Positions 39,969-47,295 of a DNA stretch of 51,158 nucleotides are shown piece by piece. The notes below the pieces were generated by a model. It had not been told where the DNA came from. It was given only the letters and a program-made list of their open reading frames with translations, and did no database searches. A program made the translations under genes and the position numbers. This stretch comes from an uncultured Ellagibacter sp. (lineage in GTDB: Bacteria; Actinomycetota; Coriobacteriia; Coriobacteriales; Eggerthellaceae), in assembly GCA_934654815.1 (NCBI GenBank), contig CAKUGU010000012.1:1-51158 (forward strand). The letters are read 5' to 3'. Within the stretch, counting starts at the first letter, position 1, and each line of letters starts with the position of its first letter.

Positions 39969-40970
39969 CTACCTTCTTTGCTCGCGCCACGCGGAAGGGG
40001 ACAAGCCGGTCTCGTTTTTGAACGCCTGGGCGAACGTCGATTGCCGAGGGTAACCGAGTCGCACGGCGATTTCCGACACGGAAAGCGCGCCGCCGGCGAG
40101 AAGGCCTTCCGCTCTTTCGATGCGCCGCCTGCGCGCGAAAGCGCCGATGCTCTCGCCCGTTTGCTGCTTGAAGACGGCGCAAAGCTTGGAGCGGCTCACG
40201 TATAAGCGGCGGGCGATCTCGTCTATCCCCATGCGCTGCCCGTCGCCTATCGATTGTTCGATGAGGGCGCGCGCCGCTTCCGCCAACCGCTTGCTTTCAG
40301 GCGAATCGTCGTCGGATTCCGCCCTCTTTTCGGCTGCGAGCGAAACCGCGAGTTCGGACACCATGGCGTCTACGATCGCGCGCGTGTAGAGATGCCCGCC
40401 CACAGCAAGGCTGCGGCGTTCCGAGAAGCGCCCGAGGGCGCAGGCGATGGCAGTCGCGGCGTTCTCGTCCCATGGCTTCGCGAACGCGCCGAAGAGGCCG
40501 TCGAACTGATGGGGGTAGCGTTGCTCGAGCTCTTCGAAGTAGCCCGGCAGGAAGACGACCGAACGAGAATGGTAGAGCTGTCCGGCGAAAAGGGGACTCA
40601 GCTCGACCCCGCAGTTGTCTTGGATGAATGAGCATACGGTGGTTTGCGGGGTCGCCGTGCGTGCCGGTGTGAGATTCGCGGGCGTGATGCCCGCAGCGGG
40701 CATGCATTCGAGCGTGGGCGTGCTGATCTCGCTTACGCACGCGTAAGGTTCCGGGGTGAACTCGGCGAGCGTCATGTCCTCTGCGGGGGTGATGAAGTGC
40801 TCCATCACCAAGCAGGTGGACGAGACGGGCATGATCCATGCGCTGCCCGATCCCTTCGCGGTGGCGACTTTCCCCGTGCTTACGGGCCCTTTATCGGAAA
40901 GCTTGATGCCGAACTGCTCGAATTGCGGCGCGTAAAGCTCGGTGATGTCGTGTGCGACGCGCGTTCCCAT
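39969..40970 (-). CDS. AraC-family transcriptional regulator
   Basis: This 333-residue protein has two C-terminal helix-turn-helix motifs of the AraC type (about 245-333), with MGIDEIARRLYVSRSKLCAVFKQQTG followed by LSVSEIAVRLGYPRQSTFAQAFKNETGLSPSAWREQRR. The N-terminal ~230 residues are a putative ligand domain without a recognised cupin pattern. It is divergent from a heterodimeric ABC transporter and probably controls it, as YbtA does for ybtPQ in Yersinia. A consensus-like promoter lies upstream. No clear ribosome-binding site precedes the ATG at 40970. Confidence 0.9.
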   Translation of the reverse strand: MGTRVAHDITELYAPQFEQFGIKLSDKGPVSTGKVATAKGSGSAWIMPVSSTCLVMEHFITPAEDMTLAEFTPEPYACVSEISTPTLECMPAAGITPANLTPARTATPQTTVCSFIQDNCGVELSPLFAGQLYHSRSVVFLPGYFEELEQRYPHQFDGLFGAFAKPWDENAATAIACALGRFSERRSLAVGGHLYTRAIVDAMVSELAVSLAAEKRAESDDDSPESKRLAEAARALIEQSIGDGQRMGIDEIARRLYVSRSKLCAVFKQQTGESIGAFARRRRIERAEGLLAGGALSVSEIAVRLGYPRQSTFAQAFKNETGLSPSAWREQRR

Positions 40971-41045
40971 CGCTTGTGAAATCGTCCTTGTCTCTTTCGA
41001 AAACGTCCAGCCAAAGAGGCGTTTCGGGTGTTAGCCTTTGCGTAC

Positions 41046-41074
41046 ATGGTAAGTTTCTTGCGGTTAACTGTCAA
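41046..41074 (-). promoter_or_regulatory. Promoter of the araC-type gene
   Basis: On the minus strand, TTGACA (41069-41074), a 17-nt spacer and TACCAT (41046-41051). The leader is about 70 nt. The divergent promoter of the ABC genes must lie in the same 137-nt gap but has no clear hexamers, which fits activator dependence. Confidence 0.7.
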
Positions 41075-41107
41075 TTTCCGCTAACGGCATATCCGATAGG
41101 AGACGAC

Positions 41108-42931
41108 GTGGAAGAAGAAAAGAAGAAGAAAAGCGGTGTCGGGTATCTGCTCAAGTTCGCCGGCGGCCGCAGGGCGCTCACGTACGGAGGCATGGCGCTT
41201 TCGGCGGCTTCGCAGCTGCTCGGCTTCGGTCCGTACGTATGCATCTGGCTCGTGGCGCGCGACCTCATCGAGGTGGCTCCGAATTGGAGCGAGGCGGCGA
41301 ACATCGCAACGTACGGCTGGTGGGCGGTCGGTTTCGCCGCGGCAAGCATCGTCGTGTACTTCGCCGCTCTCATGTGCACGCATCTGGCGGCGTTCCGCTG
41401 CGCGTCGAACATCCGCAAGCAGACGAGCGAGCATCTCATGAAGTTGCCGCTCGGCTATTTCGACACGCATGCGTCTGGCGAGTTGCGGCGCATCGTCGAC
41501 GGCTGCGCTGCTTCGACCGAAACGCTGCTCGCCCATATGCTGCCCGACATCTCGGGTGCTGTGGCGATGGTCACGGGGCTGCTCGTGCTGCTCTTCGCCT
41601 TCGACTGGCGCTTGGGCGCGGCGTGCCTCATCTCGGTCGTCATATCGTTCGCGGCCATGGCGAGCATGATGGGCGGCAAGGGCGGCGAGTTCATGAAGGC
41701 GTACATGGGCGCGCTCGTCCGCATGAACAAGACGGGCACCGAGTACGTTCGCGGGATCCCCGTGGTCAAGGTGTTCCAGCAGACCGTGTACTCGTTCAAG
41801 GCGTTCCACGACGCGATTGCCGACTACGCGCGCATGGCGCAGGACTATGCGGGCACCTTCTGCCGCGGGCCGCAAGTGGTGAACCTCACGGCGCTGAACG
41901 GACTTGTCGCCTTCTTCCTGCCGGTGGCGCTGCTGCTCGCTCCCGGCGAGGCGGATTTCGCCCGCTTCGCTGCCAACTTCGCGTTCTATGCGATCTTCTC
42001 GGCGGTCGTGCCCACCGCGATGACCAAGCTCATGTTCGTGGGGGAAGCATCGCAGATGAGTGCCGACTCGCTTTCGCGCATCGCGTCGGTCATGGAGGAA
42101 AAGCCCCTGTCGGTGCCGGCGAGCCCTGCGCATCCGTGCGGTAACGACGTGCGCTTCGAGAACGTGACCTTCACCTACGAAGGGGCCGAGTCCCCGGCCG
42201 TTGACCAGGTGAGCTTCAACGTGCCGAGTGGCACCACGCTCGCGCTCGTCGGGCCCTCGGGCGGCGGCAAGTCGACCTGCGCGTCGCTCATCCCGCGTTT
42301 CTGGGATGCCGATTCGGGGCGTGTGCTCGTGGGAGGCGTCGACGTGCGCGACATGGACCCGCACGAACTGATGGACCAGGTGGCCTTCGTGTTCCAGACC
42401 AACCGGCTCTTCCGTCAGACGCTTGCCGATAACGTGCGCGCCGCCAAGCCCGACGCGACCGACGACGAGGTCGCAGCGGCGCTTTCCGCCGCCCAGTGCG
42501 ACGACATCGTGGCGAAGCTCCCGCAGGGCATCCACACCATGCTCGGCGCGGGCGGGGCGTACCTTTCGGGCGGCGAGGTGCAGCGCGTGGCATTGGCCCG
42601 TGCCATCTTGAAAGACGCCCCTATCGTCGTCCTCGACGAGGCGACGGCGTTCGCCGACCCGGAAAACGAGGCGCTCATCCAGCGCGCTTTCACGCGCTTG
42701 GCGAAGGGGCGCACGGTCGTCATGATCGCGCACAGGCTCTCGACGGTCGTCGGTGCCGACAACATCGTGGTCCTCAACCAGGGCAAGGTGGAGGAGTTGG
42801 GCACGCATGACGAGCTTTTGGCCGAAGGCGGCCTCTACGCGAAGATGTGGGCCGATTACGAGAAGGCGGCAAGTTGGAAGATCGAGGCTGCGGGCGCGGG
42901 TGCGGCCGCAGCGAAAGGGGGTGAGGCATAG
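41108..42931 (+). CDS. ABC transporter, fused membrane/ATPase subunit 1
   Basis: This 607-residue half-transporter has about six membrane helices (about 22-305) and a C-terminal ATPase with Walker A GPSGGGKS (382-389), the signature LSGGE (486-490) and Walker B VVLDEATAFADPENE with its catalytic glutamate. The D-loop AFADPENE and partner arrangement resemble the YbtP/IrtA group of exporter-fold transporters linked to iron-siderophore uptake. The basic N-terminus (EEEKKKKSG) is cytosolic. The GTG start at 41108 has TAGGAG upstream. The stop TAG abuts the ATG of the next gene. Confidence 0.92.
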   Translation: MEEEKKKKSGVGYLLKFAGGRRALTYGGMALSAASQLLGFGPYVCIWLVARDLIEVAPNWSEAANIATYGWWAVGFAAASIVVYFAALMCTHLAAFRCASNIRKQTSEHLMKLPLGYFDTHASGELRRIVDGCAASTETLLAHMLPDISGAVAMVTGLLVLLFAFDWRLGAACLISVVISFAAMASMMGGKGGEFMKAYMGALVRMNKTGTEYVRGIPVVKVFQQTVYSFKAFHDAIADYARMAQDYAGTFCRGPQVVNLTALNGLVAFFLPVALLLAPGEADFARFAANFAFYAIFSAVVPTAMTKLMFVGEASQMSADSLSRIASVMEEKPLSVPASPAHPCGNDVRFENVTFTYEGAESPAVDQVSFNVPSGTTLALVGPSGGGKSTCASLIPRFWDADSGRVLVGGVDVRDMDPHELMDQVAFVFQTNRLFRQTLADNVRAAKPDATDDEVAAALSAAQCDDIVAKLPQGIHTMLGAGGAYLSGGEVQRVALARAILKDAPIVVLDEATAFADPENEALIQRAFTRLAKGRTVVMIAHRLSTVVGADNIVVLNQGKVEELGTHDELLAEGGLYAKMWADYEKAASWKIEAAGAGAAAAKGGEA

Positions 42932-44689
42932 ATGTTCGCCTCGCTCAAAACCAAGTACTTCCTGTCCGACAAGGGCATATCCGGCGTCAAACGCGGCATC
43001 TTCTGGACGGCGCTTACCAATATCGTCGTCATGGGAGGCATGGCTTTCCTCTTCCTGACGATGGCCGGGTTCATCGACCACCTGACCACGGGCGCCGACC
43101 TTCCTGAGCCCCTTCCCGTCATCGGCGGCCTCGTCGTATTCCTCGTGCTGCTCTTCGCCTCGAACTGGCAGCAGTACTACTACACGTACTGCATCTTCTA
43201 CGAGGAATGCGGCAATCAGCGCATCGAGATCGCCGAGCGTTTGCGCAAGCTCCCGCTCGCGTTCTTCGGCCGGCGCGATCTGGCCGACCTCACCGAGACC
43301 ATCATGGGCGACGCCCAGGTGATGGAGCACGCGTACAGCCATGTGCTCGGCGAGCTGTGGGGCGCCGTCATCGCGAGCGCCATCGTGTTCGTGCTGTCGC
43401 TCTTCTTCTGCTGGCAGCTCGCGATCGCCGCATTCTGGAGCGTGCCCGTGGCGTTCGCGGTGCTGTTTTTGACCCGCGGTCCCATGGCTCCCGTGTTCGA
43501 CCGCGTCCGCACCGAGAAGGTCAAGGTCACCGAGCATATCCAGGAAACGCTCGATTGCGCCCGCGAGATCCGTGCAACCAATCAAGAGGCTCACTATCTT
43601 GAAGGACTTGCCGCCGCGATCGACCGCGAGGAACGCGCGACGACGAAAGGCGAGCTCGTGAACGGGCTCCTCGTCAACTCGGCGTTCGCCATCATGCGTC
43701 TCGGCATCGCGACGACGCTCATCGTGGGCGCGAGCATGGTGGCCGCAGGGCAGGTCGACTTCATGGTCATGTTCGCGTTCCTGCTCGTGGTGAGCCGCAT
43801 CTACGCGCCGTTCGACCAGGCCCTCATGCTCATGTCCGAGCTCTTCGCCGCCGAGTCGTCCGCCAAGCGCATGCGCTCCATCATGAAGGAGCCGGTGGCT
43901 TCCGGTCGCGAGGACTTCGCTCCCCGCGGCCACGACATCGTGTTCGACCACGTCGCGTTCGGCTACGGTGCGGGCGACGACGGCCGAGCCGGCGAGAAGG
44001 TGCTTTCCTGTGTGAGCTTCACCGCCAAGGAAGGCGAGGTCACCGCGCTCGTCGGGCCGTCGGGCTCCGGCAAGTCGACGGTGAGCCGCCTGGCCGCGCG
44101 CTTCTGGGACGCCACCGCGGGCACGGTTTCCGTGGGCGGTGTGGACGTGGCGAGCGTCGATGCCGAGGTCTTGCTGCGCGACTACGCGATCGTCTTCCAG
44201 GATGTGCTGCTCTTCGACGACACGGTGATGGGCAACATCCGCCTCGGGCGTCGCGACGCCACCGACGAGGAGGTGCTTGCGGCCGCGCGCGCCGCCAACT
44301 GCGACGAGTTCGTGAGCCGTATGCCGCAAGGCTACGACACCATGATCGGCGAGAACGGGAGCAAGCTTTCCGGCGGCGAGCGCCAGCGCATCTCCATCGC
44401 TCGTGCCCTGCTCAAAGACGCGCCGATCGTGCTGCTCGACGAGGCGACGGCGAGCTTGGACGTGGAGAACGAGACGCGGGTGCAGGAAGCGCTCTCGCGC
44501 CTGCTCGCCGGCAAGACGGTTCTCGTGATCGCCCATCGCATGCGCACGGTCGAGAACGCCGACAAGATCGTGGTGTTGAAGGACGGCGTCGTCGCCGAGT
44601 CGGGCACGCCTGCTGAGCTCAAGGCGTGCGGCGGCGAGTTCGCGCGCATGGTCGAGCTCCAGAAGGAGGCGGCGGCCTGGCAGCTGTAG
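42932..44689 (+). CDS. ABC transporter, fused membrane/ATPase subunit 2
   Basis: This 585-residue partner half-transporter has six helices then an ATPase with Walker A GPSGSGKS (375-382), LSGGERQR and LLDEATASLD. Both subunits keep the catalytic glutamate, so neither ATP site is obviously dead. It follows its partner with no gap and would form a heterodimer. Siderophore or peptide transport is inferred from the AraC-ABC-ABC layout; no substrate-binding protein is adjacent. A GC-rich hairpin follows at 44725-44755. Confidence 0.92.
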   Translation: MFASLKTKYFLSDKGISGVKRGIFWTALTNIVVMGGMAFLFLTMAGFIDHLTTGADLPEPLPVIGGLVVFLVLLFASNWQQYYYTYCIFYEECGNQRIEIAERLRKLPLAFFGRRDLADLTETIMGDAQVMEHAYSHVLGELWGAVIASAIVFVLSLFFCWQLAIAAFWSVPVAFAVLFLTRGPMAPVFDRVRTEKVKVTEHIQETLDCAREIRATNQEAHYLEGLAAAIDREERATTKGELVNGLLVNSAFAIMRLGIATTLIVGASMVAAGQVDFMVMFAFLLVVSRIYAPFDQALMLMSELFAAESSAKRMRSIMKEPVASGREDFAPRGHDIVFDHVAFGYGAGDDGRAGEKVLSCVSFTAKEGEVTALVGPSGSGKSTVSRLAARFWDATAGTVSVGGVDVASVDAEVLLRDYAIVFQDVLLFDDTVMGNIRLGRRDATDEEVLAAARAANCDEFVSRMPQGYDTMIGENGSKLSGGERQRISIARALLKDAPIVLLDEATASLDVENETRVQEALSRLLAGKTVLVIAHRMRTVENADKIVVLKDGVVAESGTPAELKACGGEFARMVELQKEAAAWQL

Positions 44690-44724
44690 GGAGGCGGCTG
44701 CATTAGAGGGGCTGTTGCAAGGCG

Positions 44725-44764
44725 GAGGCGGGTTCCCCAGCAAGGGGCCCGCCTCGCTGCGTTT
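44725..44764 (+). terminator. Hairpin after the ABC operon
   Basis: GAGGCGGG (44725-44732) pairs with CCCGCCTC (44748-44755), and CCCC/GGGG extends the stem inward. A short GTTT lies at 44761-44764. Termination is plausible but the T-tract is weak. It sits between convergent genes. Confidence 0.5.
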
Positions 44765-44778
44765 GGGGCCCCGCATAC

Positions 44779-45531
44779 TCACACGCGCGCGAAGGTGAGG
44801 CAGCGGACGCGGCGGGCTCCCGCCTGCGCGAGTGCGTCGCACGCTGCGGAAAGCGTGGCGCCCGTGGTGCACACGTCGTCTACGAGGATGAGCACCTCCG
44901 GCGCGGTGGCCCCCGGGGTGGTCGTCATCGTGCGCGACATGTTCGCGATGCGCTCGCGGCGGGAAAGCGAGCGCTGGTCGAGCGCCCGTGGACGGCCGAG
45001 CAGGGGAAACGCGGGCGTGCCGATGACGCGTGCGAGCTCTTCGGCGAGGAGCTCCGCATGGTCGAAGCCTCGTCGCCTGCGCGCTGCGGCTGTTGCGGGG
45101 ATGAACGTGACGCCCTGCGCCTCGGCGCGGTCCTCGGGGCTCACGTACGCGGCCATGATGCGCGCCATCTCGCCGGCGAGGCGTCGTTCCCCGGCGTCTT
45201 TGTACGCCGTGACGATGGCGCGCGACTCCTTCGTGAGGTGAAGGGCGCTCGTGAGGCTTTCGAAGGGCAGCTGCTCGCGCCCTGCCGAAAGCAGTGTCAC
45301 GGGGTTGCACTCCGTGCACTGCACGCGTCCGAACGGCGCGCCGCAGCGCGGGCAGGCGCGCCACAGGTCGAGGTAGGGAAGGTCGCGGCGGCACTTCTCG
45401 CAGATGAGGTTCCCGGCTTCGCCGCAGACGGCGCACCGTGTCGGCCAGATAACCTCGGCGATCGCCTCGGCCGCCGCGCTCGCGTATGCGCGCACGATGC
45501 TTGCGGAGTTGATGTCGGCGGCTGTTCCCAT
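44779..45531 (-). CDS. comF: ComF-family amidophosphoribosyltransferase-like protein
   Basis: This 250-residue protein has an N-terminal zinc finger (CAVCGEAGNLICEKCRRDLPYL...CPRCGAPFGRVQCTEC) and the C-terminal phosphoribosyltransferase motif VLILVDDVCTTGATLSAACDAL. ComF proteins help DNA uptake and single-strand DNA handling in competent bacteria; whether this organism is competent is unknown. The ATG at 45531 gives the usual length; the frame stays open upstream but loses family similarity. It is divergent from a structured RNA. Confidence 0.88.
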   Translation of the reverse strand: MGTAADINSASIVRAYASAAAEAIAEVIWPTRCAVCGEAGNLICEKCRRDLPYLDLWRACPRCGAPFGRVQCTECNPVTLLSAGREQLPFESLTSALHLTKESRAIVTAYKDAGERRLAGEMARIMAAYVSPEDRAEAQGVTFIPATAAARRRRGFDHAELLAEELARVIGTPAFPLLGRPRALDQRSLSRRERIANMSRTMTTTPGATAPEVLILVDDVCTTGATLSAACDALAQAGARRVRCLTFARV

Positions 45532-45806
45532 GGGGCCGATGCTACGGTCTGCCTGCCCGCGCGCCGCCCGCCCGCGCACCGCCCGAACGACGCGCCCTTC
45601 GCGCTTGGAGGGCTGTCTTGCACCTCTTCTCGGCGCCGATAACGTGCGCGCGCCGCCTTCGATGCCGCGCCGCGTCCCTCGATAAGCCGCCGTTTCCCAA
45701 CAAGGTTCCAACACGCGCGCCCGCCGCGTCGGGCGCGTTCCCCTGTGCCCTTCATTCGTGCGAAAGCAGGAGATGCGCGCTTGCGGCGACACGGGCTTTT
45801 CCTATC

Positions 45807-45815
45807 TGCTACACT
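45807..45815 (+). promoter_or_regulatory. Extended -10 promoter for the structured RNA
   Basis: TGC followed by TACACT (45810-45815) is an extended -10 element. The predicted start at about 45821 coincides with the first base of the RNA's closing stem. No -35 with good spacing is seen. The rest of the gap after comF, 45532-45806, shows no gene or motif that I can support. Confidence 0.5.
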
Positions 45816-45820
45816 TGAAC

Positions 45821-46076
45821 GTGCTTCTTTCGGGTCTGTAGTTGCGGAAGCGCTCGTCAGCGCTTCTCAGTCCATGGCAGACGCGGTCGAAAGGATCCAC
45901 GTAAGTCGCGCGCATCGCCGCGCGGCGAGCATGGCGCGTCCTAGAGGTAAGTCGCACCGTCCGAAAACCTGATTTGCGCGGTATACGGCCGCCGCGGGCG
46001 AGAGGACCCACGGGTGCAAGCTCAAGTCCCAGTGCGCGAGTGTGGGGGCAAAGACTAGGTCAGCCGGAAGAAGCAC
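45821..46076 (+). ncRNA. Structured RNA with paired ends between comF and a lipoprotein gene
   Basis: About 255 nt without a coding frame. The 5' end GTGCTTCTTTCGG (45821-45833) is complementary over 13 bp, with one G-U pair, to CCGGAAGAAGCAC (46064-46076), closing the whole molecule. Inside are a perfect 8-bp hairpin (45847-45866), GC-rich stems and a repeated GTAAGTCGC (about 45901 and 45957). It could be a free RNA or a leader of the downstream gene, since no terminator follows. Position next to comF recalls the raiA-motif RNA of Firmicutes and Actinobacteria, but I cannot confirm that by eye. Confidence 0.6.
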
Positions 46077-46102
46077 ATGAAAACGAATAGACGGAGGTTC
46101 TT

Positions 46103-47098
46103 GTGGCGAAACGTTTTCGCAAAGCGGTCTTGTGCATGGCGCTCGCCGGCGTCATGGCGTTCACCGTAGCGCTCACCGGCTGCGCGTCGTCCTCGTCGGC
46201 GTACGCTCCCGAGGAGAAGACCCCTCAGGTGCAAACCCCTACCATCAAGGAGGACGGTGTGCTCCATGTGGGCGTCAACACCGGCCGCGCCCCGCTCGCC
46301 GGCATGTCGGGCAGCAAGATCGTCGGCATCGACGTCGACATCGCCGCGGCCATCGCCGACAACCTGGGGCTCAAGCTCTCCATCGTCGATGTGGGAAGCG
46401 ATCCCGAGGGCGCCCTTAAGAACGGCGACGTCGACGTGGTGCTCGGCGTCGACAAGAACAGCAGCGACGGCTCGTTCTGGAAGTCCGATTCTTACCTGTC
46501 CACCGGCATCGCGCTGTTCGCCATGTCGAAGAACGCGGCGATCCCCACGGCGGCGACGGGCGCCAAGTTCGCCGCGCAGGTGTCGTCCACGAGCGCGTGG
46601 GCGGTCATGAACGAGTTCGGCGATTCGTCGCTCACCTCGACGAGCAGCCCGAAAGAGGCGTTTGCGGCGCTTTCCTCGGGAAGCGTGCAGTACGTCGCGG
46701 CCGACGCGGTCGTGGGCATGTACTACGCGAATGGGTCGAACGTCGACGCGAACATCGTGGCGCTCATGCAGGTCCCGAGCGGGTACTGCGCGGGCGTGCT
46801 CGACAGCAACTCCGCGCTGAAGACGGCGGTGTCCGACGCGCTTACGAACCTTTCGAAGAACGGCGTCATCGACGTCATCCAGACGAAGTGGCTTGGCAAG
46901 ACGGTCGATCTTTCCGCCACGCGTCTGACGGCGGGCGCGAAGGCGGGCAACAAGGTGCAGTCCACCACCTCGACCGACTCGTCGGCAACGACGACGGGGG
47001 ACTCCTCCTCGTCCACCACGTCCACGACGACGTCGTCTTCGGATGGCTCGACGACCACGACGGGTCAGGCCGGCGCGAACGCCGTCAAGGCCTCGTAA
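46103..47098 (+). CDS. Solute-binding lipoprotein (SBP_bac_3-like) with Ser/Thr-rich tail
   Basis: This 331-residue lipoprotein has a signal sequence with lipobox LTGC, so Cys27 is lipidated by Lgt and Lsp. The body (about 45-275) resembles family 3 amino-acid-binding proteins: GVLHVGVNTGRAPLAG, IVGIDVDIAAAIADNLGLKLSIVDV, and IDVIQTKWLGK. The last ~50 residues are mostly Ser/Thr and may be a glycosylated spacer. No permease or ATPase gene is adjacent, so it is an orphan. The GTG start has ACGGAGG upstream. A long structured RNA precedes it. Confidence 0.88.
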   Translation: MAKRFRKAVLCMALAGVMAFTVALTGCASSSSAYAPEEKTPQVQTPTIKEDGVLHVGVNTGRAPLAGMSGSKIVGIDVDIAAAIADNLGLKLSIVDVGSDPEGALKNGDVDVVLGVDKNSSDGSFWKSDSYLSTGIALFAMSKNAAIPTAATGAKFAAQVSSTSAWAVMNEFGDSSLTSTSSPKEAFAALSSGSVQYVAADAVVGMYYANGSNVDANIVALMQVPSGYCAGVLDSNSALKTAVSDALTNLSKNGVIDVIQTKWLGKTVDLSATRLTAGAKAGNKVQSTTSTDSSATTTGDSSSSTTSTTTSSSDGSTTTTGQAGANAVKAS

Positions 47099-47135
47099 GC
47101 GCCGTCGCTTCTACAAGCAACCTCCCCTGAACGCG

Positions 47136-47172
47136 AAAGCGCCCTGAAGGTTTTCCTTCGGGGCGCTTTTTC
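47136..47172 (+). terminator. Terminator after the lipoprotein gene
   Basis: AAAGCGCCCTGAAGG (47136-47150) pairs with CCTTCGGGGCGCTTT (47155-47169), one mismatch, followed by TT and C. Confidence 0.9.
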
Positions 47173-47205
47173 ATGGTGCCGGTTGGATGGATATTCGGCG
47201 TTTCA

Positions 47206-47285
47206 GGCGGTTTCACGGCTCCGCGGCGCGCTGCGAAACCGCCCACCTCATGCGGCGGGACTCGGGCCTTCCGAGCCCCGCCGCA
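47206..47285 (-). other. Tandem hairpins downstream of the M16 peptidase gene
   Basis: Two strong stems lie side by side: GGCGGTTTC (47206-47214) with GAAACCGCC (47235-47243), and TGCGGCGGG-CTCGG (47251-47265) with its complement (47271-47285). Neither has a T-tract on the minus strand. They may protect the mRNA 3' end or accompany Rho-dependent termination. Confidence 0.45.
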
Positions 47286-47295
47286 GCGCGGCGCC

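Noticed and set aside
41081..45436. A 1451-codon open frame on the minus strand across the ABC transporter genes
   Set aside because: It runs antisense to two clearly recognisable ABC subunits. It has biased Arg/Ala/His composition and no domain. GC-rich codon use keeps the opposite strand open.
45965..45990. TPP-riboswitch-like AACCTGAT in the structured RNA
   Set aside because: The required CTGAGA and GCGTAGGGA elements are absent, and the downstream gene is not thiamine related.
46051..46080. SRP RNA domain IV-like string (GGTCAGCCGGAAGAAGC)
   Set aside because: It lacks the full GGTCAGG...CCGGAAGGAAGCAGC core and the pairing partner of the SRP hairpin. Instead it forms the 3' arm of the 13-bp closing stem.
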